DNA of 26,380 bases. It comes from CAYYJS01 sp964472315 (GTDB lineage Bacteria; Verrucomicrobiota; Kiritimatiellia; UBA8416). The position numbers and the translations under genes are program-made. Location of the stretch: NCBI GenBank assembly GCA_964472315.1, contig CAYYJS010000049.1:1-26380 (forward strand), in the 5' to 3' direction. Shown here piece after piece: positions 1 through 7,178 of this stretch. The notes beneath the pieces are model-generated. The model was not told the DNA's origin and searched no databases. It was given only the letters and a program-made list of their open reading frames with translations. Position 1 is the stretch's first letter; each line of letters begins with the position of its first letter.

Positions 1-39
1 CGCCTTAATCTGCACTCACTGGGTGCGGACGACGGCTGC

Positions 40-260
40 ACACTTCGTCCCACACGTCGTCGCACACTTCGTCGCACTCTTCGTCCCACACTTCGTCGTC
101 TACACTTCGTCCCACACTTCGTCGCACACTTCGTCGTCTACACTTCGTCCCACACTTCGTCGTCTACACTTCGTCGCACACTTCGTCGTCTACACTTCGT
201 CGCACACTTCGTCGCACACTTCGTCGTCTACGCTTCGTCCCACACTTCGTCGTCTCTTCG
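40..260. repeat. Tandem array of 12- and 14-bp units around 'cacttcgtcg'
   Basis: The core CTTCGTCG/CTTCGTCC recurs about 18 times. The spacing is either 12 bp (core plus CACA) or 14 bp (core plus TCTACA), and the two spacings alternate in a higher-order pattern. Because 14 is not a multiple of 3, any reading frame shifts along the array, so the ORF that spans it is not a credible gene. The array is sharply bounded and ends near 'cgtctcttcgacctcgg'. No spacer diversity is present, so it is not CRISPR. Function unknown. Confidence 0.9.
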
Positions 261-580
261 ACCTCGGCGGTTTGAGCATGACCCCGCTTTCCGGTCAATG
301 AAGAATCCCCCCACAAACCCGGAACCGCAGAACACCCAACCGCGGAACACCGAAGGGAACACGCGCTGTCACGAAATGAGGCCGTCGATATTCGGAGGTC
401 AGGTCATCATTCGTCAATCTGCGGTTCTGGAATCTTCACGGCGGCGCCCACACCGTACACGTGCGATCCTCATCGTATCCTCCCGTTCGCCCGATTCCTC
501 CCCGCTCACTCATGCTCGCCGTCACCCTATCCCCAGTGCAGAGATCAACTACTCTGAGCCTGTCCCTTATCTCCCCTGTG
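261..580. other. Non-coding stretch with no recognisable gene
   Basis: These 320 bases between the tandem array and the secreted-protein gene contain only short ORFs with no recognisable domain. The one notable element is at 302-324: 'agaat', a run of six C, then 'acaaacccggaa'. It recurs near the other end of the window (26002-26026) with eight C. I see no promoter, RNA gene or terminator that I would defend here. Confidence 0.6.
302..324. repeat. Short dispersed repeat with a C tract (copy 1)
   Basis: The sequence 'agaat'-C6-'acaaacccggaa' is repeated at 26002-26026 with a C8 tract. In both places it lies next to a larger repeat array: the tandem array here, and the GATC hairpin repeat at the right end. 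The variable C tract is the only difference between the two copies across this stretch. Possibly part of a larger dispersed intergenic element; role unknown. Confidence 0.7.
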
Positions 581-1294
581 TCAGAAAGCCAAACCGTACG
601 TCATCTGGTACAGGGTGTCGAGATCGCTGCCCATGAACTTGCGGACGCGAACGCCAACTTCGCCGATGTACAGTTTGTACGATGCGAAGACGGAAAGAGT
701 CAGGCCGGCATCTTCGAGCGAGCCTACGTCGTCGCTCGACCACAGACCTTCGTCGCTCGTGAACTGCATGGCGTAGAAGCCGGGACCGACTCCGAGCGAA
801 AGGCCGTCGAGGGGGGGCTCCGTCAAGGCCAGCAGGGGCGGGAGCGTAGCGAAAAGGTCGCACATGACGAGGACGTTGGATCTCGAGTCGAACTCCTTCT
901 CGCCCAGTGTGACGGAGCCGAAGAGGAAGTCGGCGCAGACTCCGAGGTAGGTGCCGCGAACGGCAAACCCAAAACCCTTGGCGTCGACATCGTAGTCCGA
1001 ATTCCCGCCGAAAATGTGTGTTCCGTAGACTGCAAGCGCTCCATCGCCCGACCCCGAGCCGGAGGACCATGAGCCGGAGGACGAGGAGGACGATGAGAAC
1101 GAGGGTGTCGACCGCGACGAGGATGAGGGGGGCGTGTAGGATGGCGTGACGGGTGCCCGGTAATTCGGGCTCCCGATGTGACTGCTGGGGAGTTGAGTGC
1201 CCGACGGGATGCCGGCGACTTGTGACGATGCGGCCGTGAGGGTGGCGATGGCGAGCAGGATGGTTGCGGGGCGGATCATCACTGGGGTTGTCAT
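581..1294 (-). CDS. Secreted Ser-rich protein, probable outer-membrane beta-barrel
   Basis: 237 aa, family not recognised. The N-terminus has a basic start and a hydrophobic segment (about residues 7-22), consistent with a Sec signal peptide. Residues 50-84 are a Ser/Gly/Pro low-complexity linker with long serine runs. The remainder alternates Gly and aromatic residues (for example GFGFAVRGTYLG) and ends in YGLAF; a terminal Phe is typical of BAM-inserted outer-membrane barrels. That fate is inference from composition and the C-terminal residue. No strong SD is visible before the chosen ATG; a second in-frame ATG at codon 6 (1279) would also retain the signal peptide. It stands alone, downstream of and on the same strand as the VapBC pair. 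Confidence 0.65.
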   Translation of the reverse strand: MTTPVMIRPATILLAIATLTAASSQVAGIPSGTQLPSSHIGSPNYRAPVTPSYTPPSSSSRSTPSFSSSSSSSGSWSSGSGSGDGALAVYGTHIFGGNSDYDVDAKGFGFAVRGTYLGVCADFLFGSVTLGEKEFDSRSNVLVMCDLFATLPPLLALTEPPLDGLSLGVGPGFYAMQFTSDEGLWSSDDVGSLEDAGLTLSVFASYKLYIGEVGVRVRKFMGSDLDTLYQMTYGLAF

Positions 1295-1591
1295 CGTCGT
1301 GTTAGAGTGATACGGACTTACTTTTCGGGCGGCGCGGGCACTCGCCCGCTGGGACCAGACTGAGGTCGCGCTTTCATGGGGAAACTGTAGTCGGAACGGG
1401 GTGAAGGCGTCAAGATGAGGGTTACCGTGGCCTCCAGGCGGTTCAGGGCAGCCCCGGACTGCCCGGAGGAAGCGGCAACAGGGTCAGAGACACCGGCGAA
1501 GAACAGACATCCTCCGCCACGAGCGCTCAGCCGTTCGCGTAGGCCATCACCGGTTCGGCGTTTGTTGCATCCCGGCAGCATGGTACAGCGT
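1295..1591. other. Intergenic region with a GC-rich hairpin
   Basis: This region lies between the toxin gene and the secreted-protein gene, both read on the minus strand. It contains an inverted repeat, GCGGGC-actc-GCCCGC at 1334-1349, with no T tract on either side. It is therefore not a convincing intrinsic terminator, but could fold in the leader of the minus-strand gene. The 93-codon minus ORF here has no recognisable features and I do not call it. Confidence 0.4.
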
Positions 1592-2056
1592 CTATTCACT
1601 GGGCTGAACCTCGTCCTCCGGATTAATCACGGAGAATCCACAATTACGGGCGGCTGCCAAGAGTTCACCATCACATGTTATCATCCGCACCTCGGTCTCC
1701 CCGTCGCCGATCCGATCCCGAAGAAAACAGGCCGAGGCGAGGTGGACCGTATCGGCGCCGCGGAGAGCGCGTTCCCGGGCAAGGGAGCTGGCAAGATCGA
1801 GAAGCTCCGGTGTCAGGTAGATTCGATGAAAGAGGCCGAAATCGCGTTCCGCCTCGCGGCTTTTCTCGCGGAATGCCTCAAGGCCCAGTTCATGCGCCTT
1901 CTTCTTGCGTGCCAGCGTCGAAAGAACTTCAATCATGCCCAAAGCGGAACAGACGACCGCCGGAGCTTGAGCAAAGAAGTCGCCTATCCATTCGGATCCG
2001 GTTTCGAGGCAGTAGCGCTTGACCCACGCGCTGGAATCAAGGTAGTGAAGGGTCAT
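1592..2056 (-). CDS. vapC: VapC-like PIN-domain toxin (type II toxin-antitoxin)
   Basis: 154 aa, a normal length for a PIN-domain ribonuclease toxin. The expected acidic Mg-binding residues are visible: D7 in YLDSSA, E43 in MIEVLS, D102 in GADTVHLA and D129 in TCDGELL. The 'LDSSAWVKRY' start is typical of VapC. VapC toxins cleave RNA, often tRNA or rRNA, to stop translation; the target here cannot be read from sequence. The ATG overlaps the stop of the upstream antitoxin gene (ATGA, 2053-2056), so the two are translationally coupled. The catalytic set is intact, so the toxin looks functional. Confidence 0.9.
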   Translation of the reverse strand: MTLHYLDSSAWVKRYCLETGSEWIGDFFAQAPAVVCSALGMIEVLSTLARKKKAHELGLEAFREKSREAERDFGLFHRIYLTPELLDLASSLARERALRGADTVHLASACFLRDRIGDGETEVRMITCDGELLAAARNCGFSVINPEDEVQPSE

Positions 2057-2277
2057 CGCCGGTCCTGGAGCAGAAGTTGCGACGCCGGGATGCCTTTCAC
2101 CCTGGCGGTAGCAACCGGCGGGAAGACGGTTCCTGTCTCATCCGGCCAAGGTGACTGTACCGCCCATTCCAGCAGCATCTTCACCTCCTTCTGCATGGAA
2201 TGCCCGTGATTTCGAGCCCGTTGCTTCAATTTCAGCAGCGTCTGTTCAGCCACATCGCGAACCAATATCTGACTCAT
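2053..2277 (-). CDS. FitA/VapB-like ribbon-helix-helix antitoxin
   Basis: 74 aa. Residues 1-42 (MSQILVRDV, then AEQTLLKLKQRARNHGHS, then MQKEVKMLLEWA) fit the Arc/FitA-type ribbon-helix-helix DNA-binding domain. The C-terminal part would wrap the PIN toxin. I chose the ATG at 2277 because AGGAGG lies 6 bases upstream (2284-2289 on the plus strand) and the protein then starts directly at the RHH strand; a longer ORF to 2352 is rejected. It precedes and overlaps vapC by 4 bases in the usual antitoxin-first order. It most likely represses its own promoter at the palindrome just upstream. Confidence 0.88.
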   Translation of the reverse strand: MSQILVRDVAEQTLLKLKQRARNHGHSMQKEVKMLLEWAVQSPWPDETGTVFPPVATARVKGIPASQLLLQDRR

Positions 2278-2297
2278 TCCGGGCCTCCTGTCCGTGG

Positions 2298-2337
2298 TGC
2301 TATCGGATTGATAGCATAGGCGTCGCCCCGCAGTCAA
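2298..2337 (-). promoter_or_regulatory. Promoter and palindromic operator of the toxin-antitoxin operon
   Basis: An inverted repeat TGCTATC-ggatt-GATAGCA (7-bp arms, 2298-2316) lies about 20 bases before the antitoxin start. On the minus strand a TTGACT box (2332-2337) is 18 bases from TATCAA (2308-2313), which lies inside the palindrome. Binding of the RHH antitoxin there would block RNA polymerase, the usual autoregulation of VapBC/FitAB operons. The palindrome is seen directly; binding is inferred. Confidence 0.65.
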
Positions 2338-2380
2338 CCGTGAACAGGGCAACGCATCTTGATTCGCAACAATACTGGGG

Positions 2381-2524
2381 ATCGACGACGATCAGGACAA
2401 CGATCGGGACAACGATGCCATGAGCAAAACCGATCATCATCATCGTCCCGGTCATTGTCGATGGCCATCTTTGTCTCGATCTTTGTCTCGATCATTGTCG
2501 ATTTCCATCGCTGTCCCGATCGAT
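2381..2524. repeat. Hairpin-forming GATC/TTGTC-rich repeat (family A, copy 1)
   Basis: The left half repeats 'gacaacgat' words; the right half carries the complementary 'atcgttgtc/atcattgtc' words, so the whole can fold into a long imperfect hairpin. The central block 'tgagcaaaaccgatc' followed by 'tcatcatcgtcccggtc' is nearly identical in the copy at 25771-25956, in the same orientation. The spacing of the short words is 12-18 bp. Not coding. Family and function unknown. Confidence 0.85.
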
Positions 2525-2532
2525 GTGAGAAA

Positions 2533-2817
2533 TCACCTCGTCAACCGATCTCGTCGCCGTTCTCGTTCACCGAAATAAGGAACCATCACCATGTGGTCAC
2601 CATGCCAGGCCAAGATCACAGTTGCGCCACGCTCGTGCGCACAGAATAGATACTCGTCGATCGTGCCATCCGGTTCTGTGAACTGGAAACTCAGCCAACC
2701 TGCTAACGCTGGTTCGGCGCCAGGAGGCTTGGCCTCCCGCAGCAAGGTCCGCAAGCTGTCGGCCGCCGCACGCGCGGCGAAATGACGAACCTCGGGATCC
2801 TCCTCATCGCGCGTCAT
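2533..2817 (-). CDS. Small hypothetical protein, C-terminus encoded by repeat DNA
   Basis: 94 aa, not recognised. Residues 40-80 look like an ordered alpha/beta segment (WLSFQFTEPDGTIDEYLFCA, then HERGATVILAWHGDHMVMVP); the N-terminus is charged and helical. The last dozen residues (ERERRRDRLTR) are translated from repeat family B, also found near 25600, so the stop codon may have been supplied by repeat insertion. GAGG directly abuts the ATG, which is poor spacing. No partner gene is evident. I consider it a likely real gene because its composition is protein-like and unlike the neighbouring intergenic frames, but it could be a remnant. Confidence 0.5.
   Translation of the reverse strand: MTRDEEDPEVRHFAARAAADSLRTLLREAKPPGAEPALAGWLSFQFTEPDGTIDEYLFCAHERGATVILAWHGDHMVMVPYFGERERRRDRLTR
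2539..2572. repeat. Dispersed repeat family B, copy 1
   Basis: The 19-mer 'tctcgtcgccgttctcgtt' at 2549-2567 is identical at 25602-25620. The preceding 'cctcgtcaaccga' also matches, inverted, the block at 25541-25568. It lies 15 bases downstream of family A here and about 150 bases from a family A copy at the right end, so the two families travel together. Confidence 0.75.
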
Positions 2818-3120
2818 CCTCGACGGCCCCGCCGCGCAAAGTCAAGCACCGAGCGCCTTCCCTGAATTGCTGATTTGCGATTTCTGATTGGCTGTTTCCG
2901 GCAAGGGCTTTGCGCGATCCATCGCCGCTTGTGTCCATCAAACCTTTCATGATGCCCTGTCTGCCGCACATATCCATTTGGGCCACACCTGTCTCAGAAC
3001 TCGACAATCGACAATCTTCAGTCCGCAATTTCGGGCGTCTTTCCCATGCTTGACATCGACGGGCCGCTGTGGTCCAGTCGCGCGTCCAAACCACGAGCAG
3101 CCAGAACACAGGAGATCCGC
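2818..3120. other. Intergenic region with AT-rich simple-word repeats
   Basis: This lies between the divergent small ORF and the glycosidase gene. It contains short reiterated words such as 'attgctgatttgcgattt' (about 2865-2885) and 'cgacaatcgacaatc' (3001-3016). A possible promoter for the glycosidase is TTGACA at 3050-3055, but the -10 at 17 bp (TCCAGT) is weak. The ORF on the minus strand across this region has no domain and I do not call it. Confidence 0.5.
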
Positions 3121-5355
3121 ATGCCGACGTCCGACCCCTTTCTCCATGAACGCTACCAGCAACTGCATGACGGCCCGATGCAGGCGAAGTTCCGCCGCAT
3201 CAAGCCATGGCCCGTGGGCTGCGTCTTGATCCAGCATCCGGACTGGGATCTGGAGACGATACGGACGCATTTTCGATGCATGCGGGAACTCGGTTTCACG
3301 GCGCTGAAGCAATGCCAGGTTTGCAGCGGCACCGACAAGCGCACCGTCATGCACATGGCCCTCGATGAAGGCATCATCCCCTGGTGGTACGGCGAAGGCG
3401 GTTGGGAAGACCCCACGCCCGAACTGCTGACCGGGTTGGGCATCGCCCCCGACATCGCCACCGAGGCACTCTGGGAGCACCCGGTCTGGCGCGACCGGCA
3501 GACCCGCCTGCTGCACGCGCGCGTGGACCGCGAGGCCGACCGCCTGGCCGCCGGCCGGAGCGTCCGCCACGACGACGCGCAACCGGACCGCAAGCGCGGT
3601 TCGGCATGGGTCCCCTCCGTGCAGCCGACGTTCAACTTCGAGATCGACGAAGAACAAAAGCCCCTCTTTCTCGATTGGCTGAAACGCCAGTACGGCGATA
3701 TCGAAACGCTCAACCTCGCCTGGAACACGCACCACTGCATGCTCCCCGGCTCCCTGCGGGGAACGAATGACGGCGATGGAGGCGCGAAGCCCGGCTGGTC
3801 GTCCTGGGAGCATCTGGCGGCCGAACTGCCCGGGGTGGTGAACAGCAACTTTCGGGAGTACCGCCGCACCCGCGACGTTTTTCGCTACAAGGCCGACAAC
3901 TACATCAACTGGCTGCGGGACCGCATGGACGATCAACTTGCGGACGACCCGGTGGCGCCACTCCGCGCCGGCGGCGAGATGGGCCTGTTCCTCCCTTTCG
4001 CGTCGCGCGGCACCGACATGGAGGGCATCGCCGAACTCATGCGGAACCGGGGGTCTTTCTACCCCTCGTTCCATCCGGCCTGGCACTTCGAGGAGGTGGA
4101 GTTCGAGGGCGCGCGGCCCATGTATATGCAGGCTTCGCTGACCACCGACTGGTTCAAGGGCGGATGGAACGCCACGTGGGAGTCCACCGGGGGACCGCAA
4201 CAGATGACGGGACACAAGGCGCCCTTCGTGCCGGCCGTCCGCGACATGAAGCCCGGTTTCACGGTCGACGAAGGCATCATGCGCCAGCTCATGCTGTCGT
4301 GGATCGCCGCCGGCTACCGCGGTTTCGGCCTCTGGTGCTGGTCGATGCGAACCGCCGGTTGGGAAGCCGGTGAGTTCAACCTGCTTGACCGCAACTACCG
4401 TCCGACCGGTCGCGCCCGTGCCGCCGGCGCCATCGGCCAGACCTGCCGGCGGCTCCGCGCCGAACTCTGGGACGCCCGCAAGGAGCCCTGCGTAGGCGTT
4501 TTCCAGGACTGGGACATGGAAGCCTTCTGGGCCGCCGCCTCGCGCGGCGGTCGCGACTTCTTCAAGAGCGAACCCATCCGGGCGCGTATCGGCGCCGCAC
4601 GCGCGTTGATCAACGCCAACATCCCCTGGGAGCATGTCACCGGGAGCGATCTGCGCAACGGTCTGGCGGATCGCTACCGGGCCATCATCCTGCCCGCCTG
4701 CCTGGCGATCGACCCCGATCTTCTCACGCTGCTGCGCGGTTACGTGGAACGTGGCGGCCGGGTCGTGTTCGATGCCCCGGGAGGCTGGTACGACTACTTC
4801 GGCAGAGTACTGCGGAGCGACGACGGCTCCCCGTTCGAGCGACTCTTCGGCTGCCGCCTCGCCGACATGCAGTATTCGCGCGACACGAGCCGGCCCTGGC
4901 GCATCGACGGCCGGTCCATGGATGGCACGATCCTCGATCTGCAGCCCACCACCGCCACGATCGTCGAGCCCTTCGACCATTCGACACCCGACGAGCCCAG
5001 GCCCGCCGTCACCAGCAACCGGATCGGCGCCGGCGAGGCCATCGTGATCGCCTACGAGGCGACCCGCGCCTGCTGGCGTCCGGGCAATGGCGAAACCGAG
5101 ACGACCATCGCCCGCCTTGCCATGGGAACCCACCCCCCGCCGTATGCCTGCGACGGGGCGATCGTCTACCGTCTGGCCGCGCCGGCGGCGGATCACTACT
5201 TTCTGATCAACGATGGCGAGGCCGCCGCCGTCGTGCTGCGTACACGCGCCCGCTACCGCGCCGCCGAGGACCCCGTATCCGGCGAACCCCTGACGATCGA
5301 TGCGCCGATCGCGCTTCCCGCTTACAGCGCGCGATGGATACGCATGATCAAATGA
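3121..5355 (+). CDS. GH42-like beta-galactosidase family protein
   Basis: 744 aa, a typical length for glycoside hydrolase family 42 and its relatives. Residues 1-430 form the TIM-barrel part: NFE at 172-174 is the likely acid/base site, E354 in ATWESTGGPQ fits the nucleophile site, and 'GFGLWCWSMRTAGWE' at 401-415 fits the strand after it. Residues about 575-660 (ARIGAARALINANIPWE, then YRAIILPACLAIDPDLL) match the flavodoxin-like trimerisation domain of GH42. It probably removes a beta-linked sugar from an oligosaccharide; substrate unknown. No signal peptide, so cytoplasmic. AGGAG lies 6 bases before the chosen ATG; the upstream ATG at 3046 is rejected. It stands alone and converges on thiL with a 9-base gap. 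The usual GH42 'DNE' motif is replaced by N-F-E, so activity is not certain. Confidence 0.8.
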   Translation: MPTSDPFLHERYQQLHDGPMQAKFRRIKPWPVGCVLIQHPDWDLETIRTHFRCMRELGFTALKQCQVCSGTDKRTVMHMALDEGIIPWWYGEGGWEDPTPELLTGLGIAPDIATEALWEHPVWRDRQTRLLHARVDREADRLAAGRSVRHDDAQPDRKRGSAWVPSVQPTFNFEIDEEQKPLFLDWLKRQYGDIETLNLAWNTHHCMLPGSLRGTNDGDGGAKPGWSSWEHLAAELPGVVNSNFREYRRTRDVFRYKADNYINWLRDRMDDQLADDPVAPLRAGGEMGLFLPFASRGTDMEGIAELMRNRGSFYPSFHPAWHFEEVEFEGARPMYMQASLTTDWFKGGWNATWESTGGPQQMTGHKAPFVPAVRDMKPGFTVDEGIMRQLMLSWIAAGYRGFGLWCWSMRTAGWEAGEFNLLDRNYRPTGRARAAGAIGQTCRRLRAELWDARKEPCVGVFQDWDMEAFWAAASRGGRDFFKSEPIRARIGAARALINANIPWEHVTGSDLRNGLADRYRAIILPACLAIDPDLLTLLRGYVERGGRVVFDAPGGWYDYFGRVLRSDDGSPFERLFGCRLADMQYSRDTSRPWRIDGRSMDGTILDLQPTTATIVEPFDHSTPDEPRPAVTSNRIGAGEAIVIAYEATRACWRPGNGETETTIARLAMGTHPPPYACDGAIVYRLAAPAADHYFLINDGEAAAVVLRTRARYRAAEDPVSGEPLTIDAPIALPAYSARWIRMIK

Positions 5356-5364
5356 GCGCAGTCC

Positions 5365-6303
5365 TCAGCGCTTGAAATGGACAAAGCCGGTCCCCTCGAG
5401 CGCGAAGCTGCCGCCGCCGGGAAATACGCAGGCGATCAAGTCGCGCTCGGCCGTCAACCGACCGATGCGCGTGCAAGGCGTCTTCTGCGTCGCTTTCCAA
5501 GCCGCCACGAACTCGTCATCGCGCATCTCGGGAACGGTGAAGAGCAACTCGAAGTCCTCGCCGTCGTGCAGGGCATGGTCCAACGGCGTGTGCCCGTCGT
5601 GCATCTGTCGCGCCGCCGCCGAGATGGGAATGCGCTCCGTGTCGAGTTCGCAACCCACGCCGCTGCGCGTTGTCAGATGCCGCAGGTCGGAGGCCAGACC
5701 GTCGCTGACATCGATCATGGCCGTGGCCCAATCCCGCAGGAAAACGCCTTCCGGTATCCGCGGGGTCACGCGCAGGTGGCGTCCCAGCAGGCTTCCGCCC
5801 AGCGTTCCGGTCACATAAACGTGATCGCCGACGCGTGCCGTCGAACGTCGCACGGCGCGCCCGGCGGGCGCTTCGCCGACCGCGAACACGTGCACCTCGA
5901 TCGCCGGTCCCTCCGCCATGTCGCCGCCGACGATGATCAGCCCATGGGCCGCCGCCAGTTCCGAAGCCCCCCGGTACAGCGCATCGAGGTCCGCCACGGG
6001 CATCGAGGCCGGCGTCACGATATCGATCAGCGCCCACCGCGGGACGCCGCCCATGGCCGCGATATCGCTCAGCACGCGCCCCACCGCCTTGTGGCCGACG
6101 TCCGCGCACGGGGTCCCGCGCACAAAGTGCGTACCCTCGATGACCGGATCCGACGTGAGCAGCCATTCGATGCCCGACGTCACCCCGGGGGAGACGATCG
6201 CACAGTCGTCGCCCGCCCCAAGCACCACATCACGGTGACCGGGAAGCATCTTGCCGATGCGTTCGATCGCCGCGAGTTCGCCAATATCGCCCAGCGTTTC
6301 CAT
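5365..6303 (-). CDS. thiL: Thiamine-monophosphate kinase
   Basis: 312 aa, the normal length. ThiL phosphorylates thiamine monophosphate with ATP to give thiamine diphosphate, the last step of cofactor synthesis in the cytoplasm. The AIR-synthase-like motifs are all present: GDIGELAAIERI at 5-16, GAGDDCAIV at 29-37, the TSDPVIEGTHF loop at 50-60, GHKAVGRVLSDIAAMG at 70-85, IDVSDGLASDL at 197-207 and HDGEDFELL at 246-254. The chosen ATG has GAGG about 8 bases upstream and begins directly at the conserved METLGDIGE; a GTG at 6363 would add an unlikely Gly/Arg-rich tail. No other thi gene is nearby. It is divergent from the ABC operon. Confidence 0.96.
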   Translation of the reverse strand: METLGDIGELAAIERIGKMLPGHRDVVLGAGDDCAIVSPGVTSGIEWLLTSDPVIEGTHFVRGTPCADVGHKAVGRVLSDIAAMGGVPRWALIDIVTPASMPVADLDALYRGASELAAAHGLIIVGGDMAEGPAIEVHVFAVGEAPAGRAVRRSTARVGDHVYVTGTLGGSLLGRHLRVTPRIPEGVFLRDWATAMIDVSDGLASDLRHLTTRSGVGCELDTERIPISAAARQMHDGHTPLDHALHDGEDFELLFTVPEMRDDEFVAAWKATQKTPCTRIGRLTAERDLIACVFPGGGSFALEGTGFVHFKR

Positions 6304-6367
6304 ATCGACACCTCGTCCGTATCCGCCGCGAGAAACCCATCCATACCCGCCATGCCGCCGCACGCAA

Positions 6368-6419
6368 GTAATAGCTCACCTGACCGGGCGTTGACAATCC
6401 CGGATATTGCCCCGATACT
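6368..6419. promoter_or_regulatory. Divergent promoters for the ABC operon (+) and thiL (-)
   Basis: Plus strand: TTGACA at 6391-6396, 17 bp, GATACT at 6414-6419. Only 7 bases then remain before the ATG at 6427, so transcription should begin at or next to the start codon. Minus strand: TTGTCA (6392-6397), 18 bp, TATTAC (6368-6373), giving thiL a leader of about 58 bases that includes its SD. The two -35 boxes use the same bases, so only one polymerase can bind at a time. The boxes are seen directly; activity is inferred. Confidence 0.72.
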
Positions 6420-6426
6420 GCAGACG

Positions 6427-7176
6427 ATGGACGCCATATCCATGTCAGACTTGAGCGTGACGTTCCTATCGCGCCGCGGGCCGATACGCGCGGTCGACGG
6501 TTTGAGTCTGGCGATCGGGCAGGGCCAGGTCGTCGGTTTTCTGGGGCCAAACGGCGCCGGCAAGACCACCACCATGCATGTGCTGCTCGGGTTTCTACCG
6601 GCAAGCGGCGGCGTCGCCCGCATCTTCGGCACGGACGTACGGGAGTCCATTGCCCGCCGGCGTATCGGTTTCCTGCCCGAACATCCACGCACGTACCGCT
6701 TTCTCACCGGGCTCGAACTGCTCCGCATGACCGGGCGCTTGTTCCGCTTGAGCGGTCGCACGCTCGCCGAACGCATCGACGCCGTCCTGCGCCAGGTGGA
6801 CATGACCGCCGTGGCGACGCGCCGCGTCGGCGCCTACTCGCGCGGCATGCTCCAGCGTATCTGCCTGGCGCAGGCCCTCATCAACGATCCGGACCTGGTC
6901 ATTCTCGATGAGCCCACGGGCGGTCTCGACCCCCTCGGACGCATGCAGATCCGTGCCACGATCGATCGGCTCCGTGCGGCGGGAAAGACGGTTTTCTTCT
7001 CGTCGCACGAACTGTCGGAAGTCGAACTGGTCTGCGATCACCTGGCCATCATGGCCGGAGGGCGCCTGGTCGCCGCCGGTCCCGCGGCCACACTCATTCC
7101 GCCGGGACAGAGCCTGGAACGGTTTTTCATGTCGGTCGTGGCACCCGCGCGGACCAACAGCGTGGAGGGCGCCTGA
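6427..7176 (+). CDS. ABC transporter ATP-binding protein (ABC-2 type)
   Basis: 249 aa. Walker A GPNGAGKT at 40-47, signature YSRGM at 137-141 (for LSGGQ), Walker B LVILDE at 157-162 and H-loop H194 are all in place. The Q-loop region reads GFLPEHP, as in many CcmA/NatA-type export ATPases. It should power the permease encoded 2 bases downstream. The start at 6427 is supported by a strong promoter ending 7 bases upstream and by the lack of any SD, which suggests a leaderless mRNA; an ATG five codons later is the alternative. First gene of a co-directional run to 10595. Substrate not predictable. Confidence 0.93.
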   Translation: MDAISMSDLSVTFLSRRGPIRAVDGLSLAIGQGQVVGFLGPNGAGKTTTMHVLLGFLPASGGVARIFGTDVRESIARRRIGFLPEHPRTYRFLTGLELLRMTGRLFRLSGRTLAERIDAVLRQVDMTAVATRRVGAYSRGMLQRICLAQALINDPDLVILDEPTGGLDPLGRMQIRATIDRLRAAGKTVFFSSHELSEVELVCDHLAIMAGGRLVAAGPAATLIPPGQSLERFFMSVVAPARTNSVEGA

Positions 7177-7178
7177 TC

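Noticed and set aside
40..260. CRISPR array
   Set aside because: No unique spacers, units of only 12-14 bp, no cas genes.
23..301. 92-aa ORF through the tandem array
   Set aside because: Pure translation of a simple repeat with periods of 12 and 14 bp; no ribosome site or protein-like composition.
1318..1599. 93-aa minus-strand ORF
   Set aside because: No domain, no SD, low-complexity Pro/Arg composition in an intergenic region.
2381..2524. Retron or diversity-generating element for the hairpin repeat
   Set aside because: No reverse transcriptase gene or variable-repeat target is present in the window.
2804..3109. 101-aa minus-strand ORF
   Set aside because: Translates intergenic simple-word repeats; no recognisable protein features.
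2947..5196. 749-aa minus-strand ORF
   Set aside because: Antisense shadow of the GH42-like gene caused by high GC at third positions; no motifs.
5377..6426. Long N-terminal extension of the ABC ATPase ORF
   Set aside because: Antisense to thiL; the ATPase domain starts at 6427 just after a good promoter.
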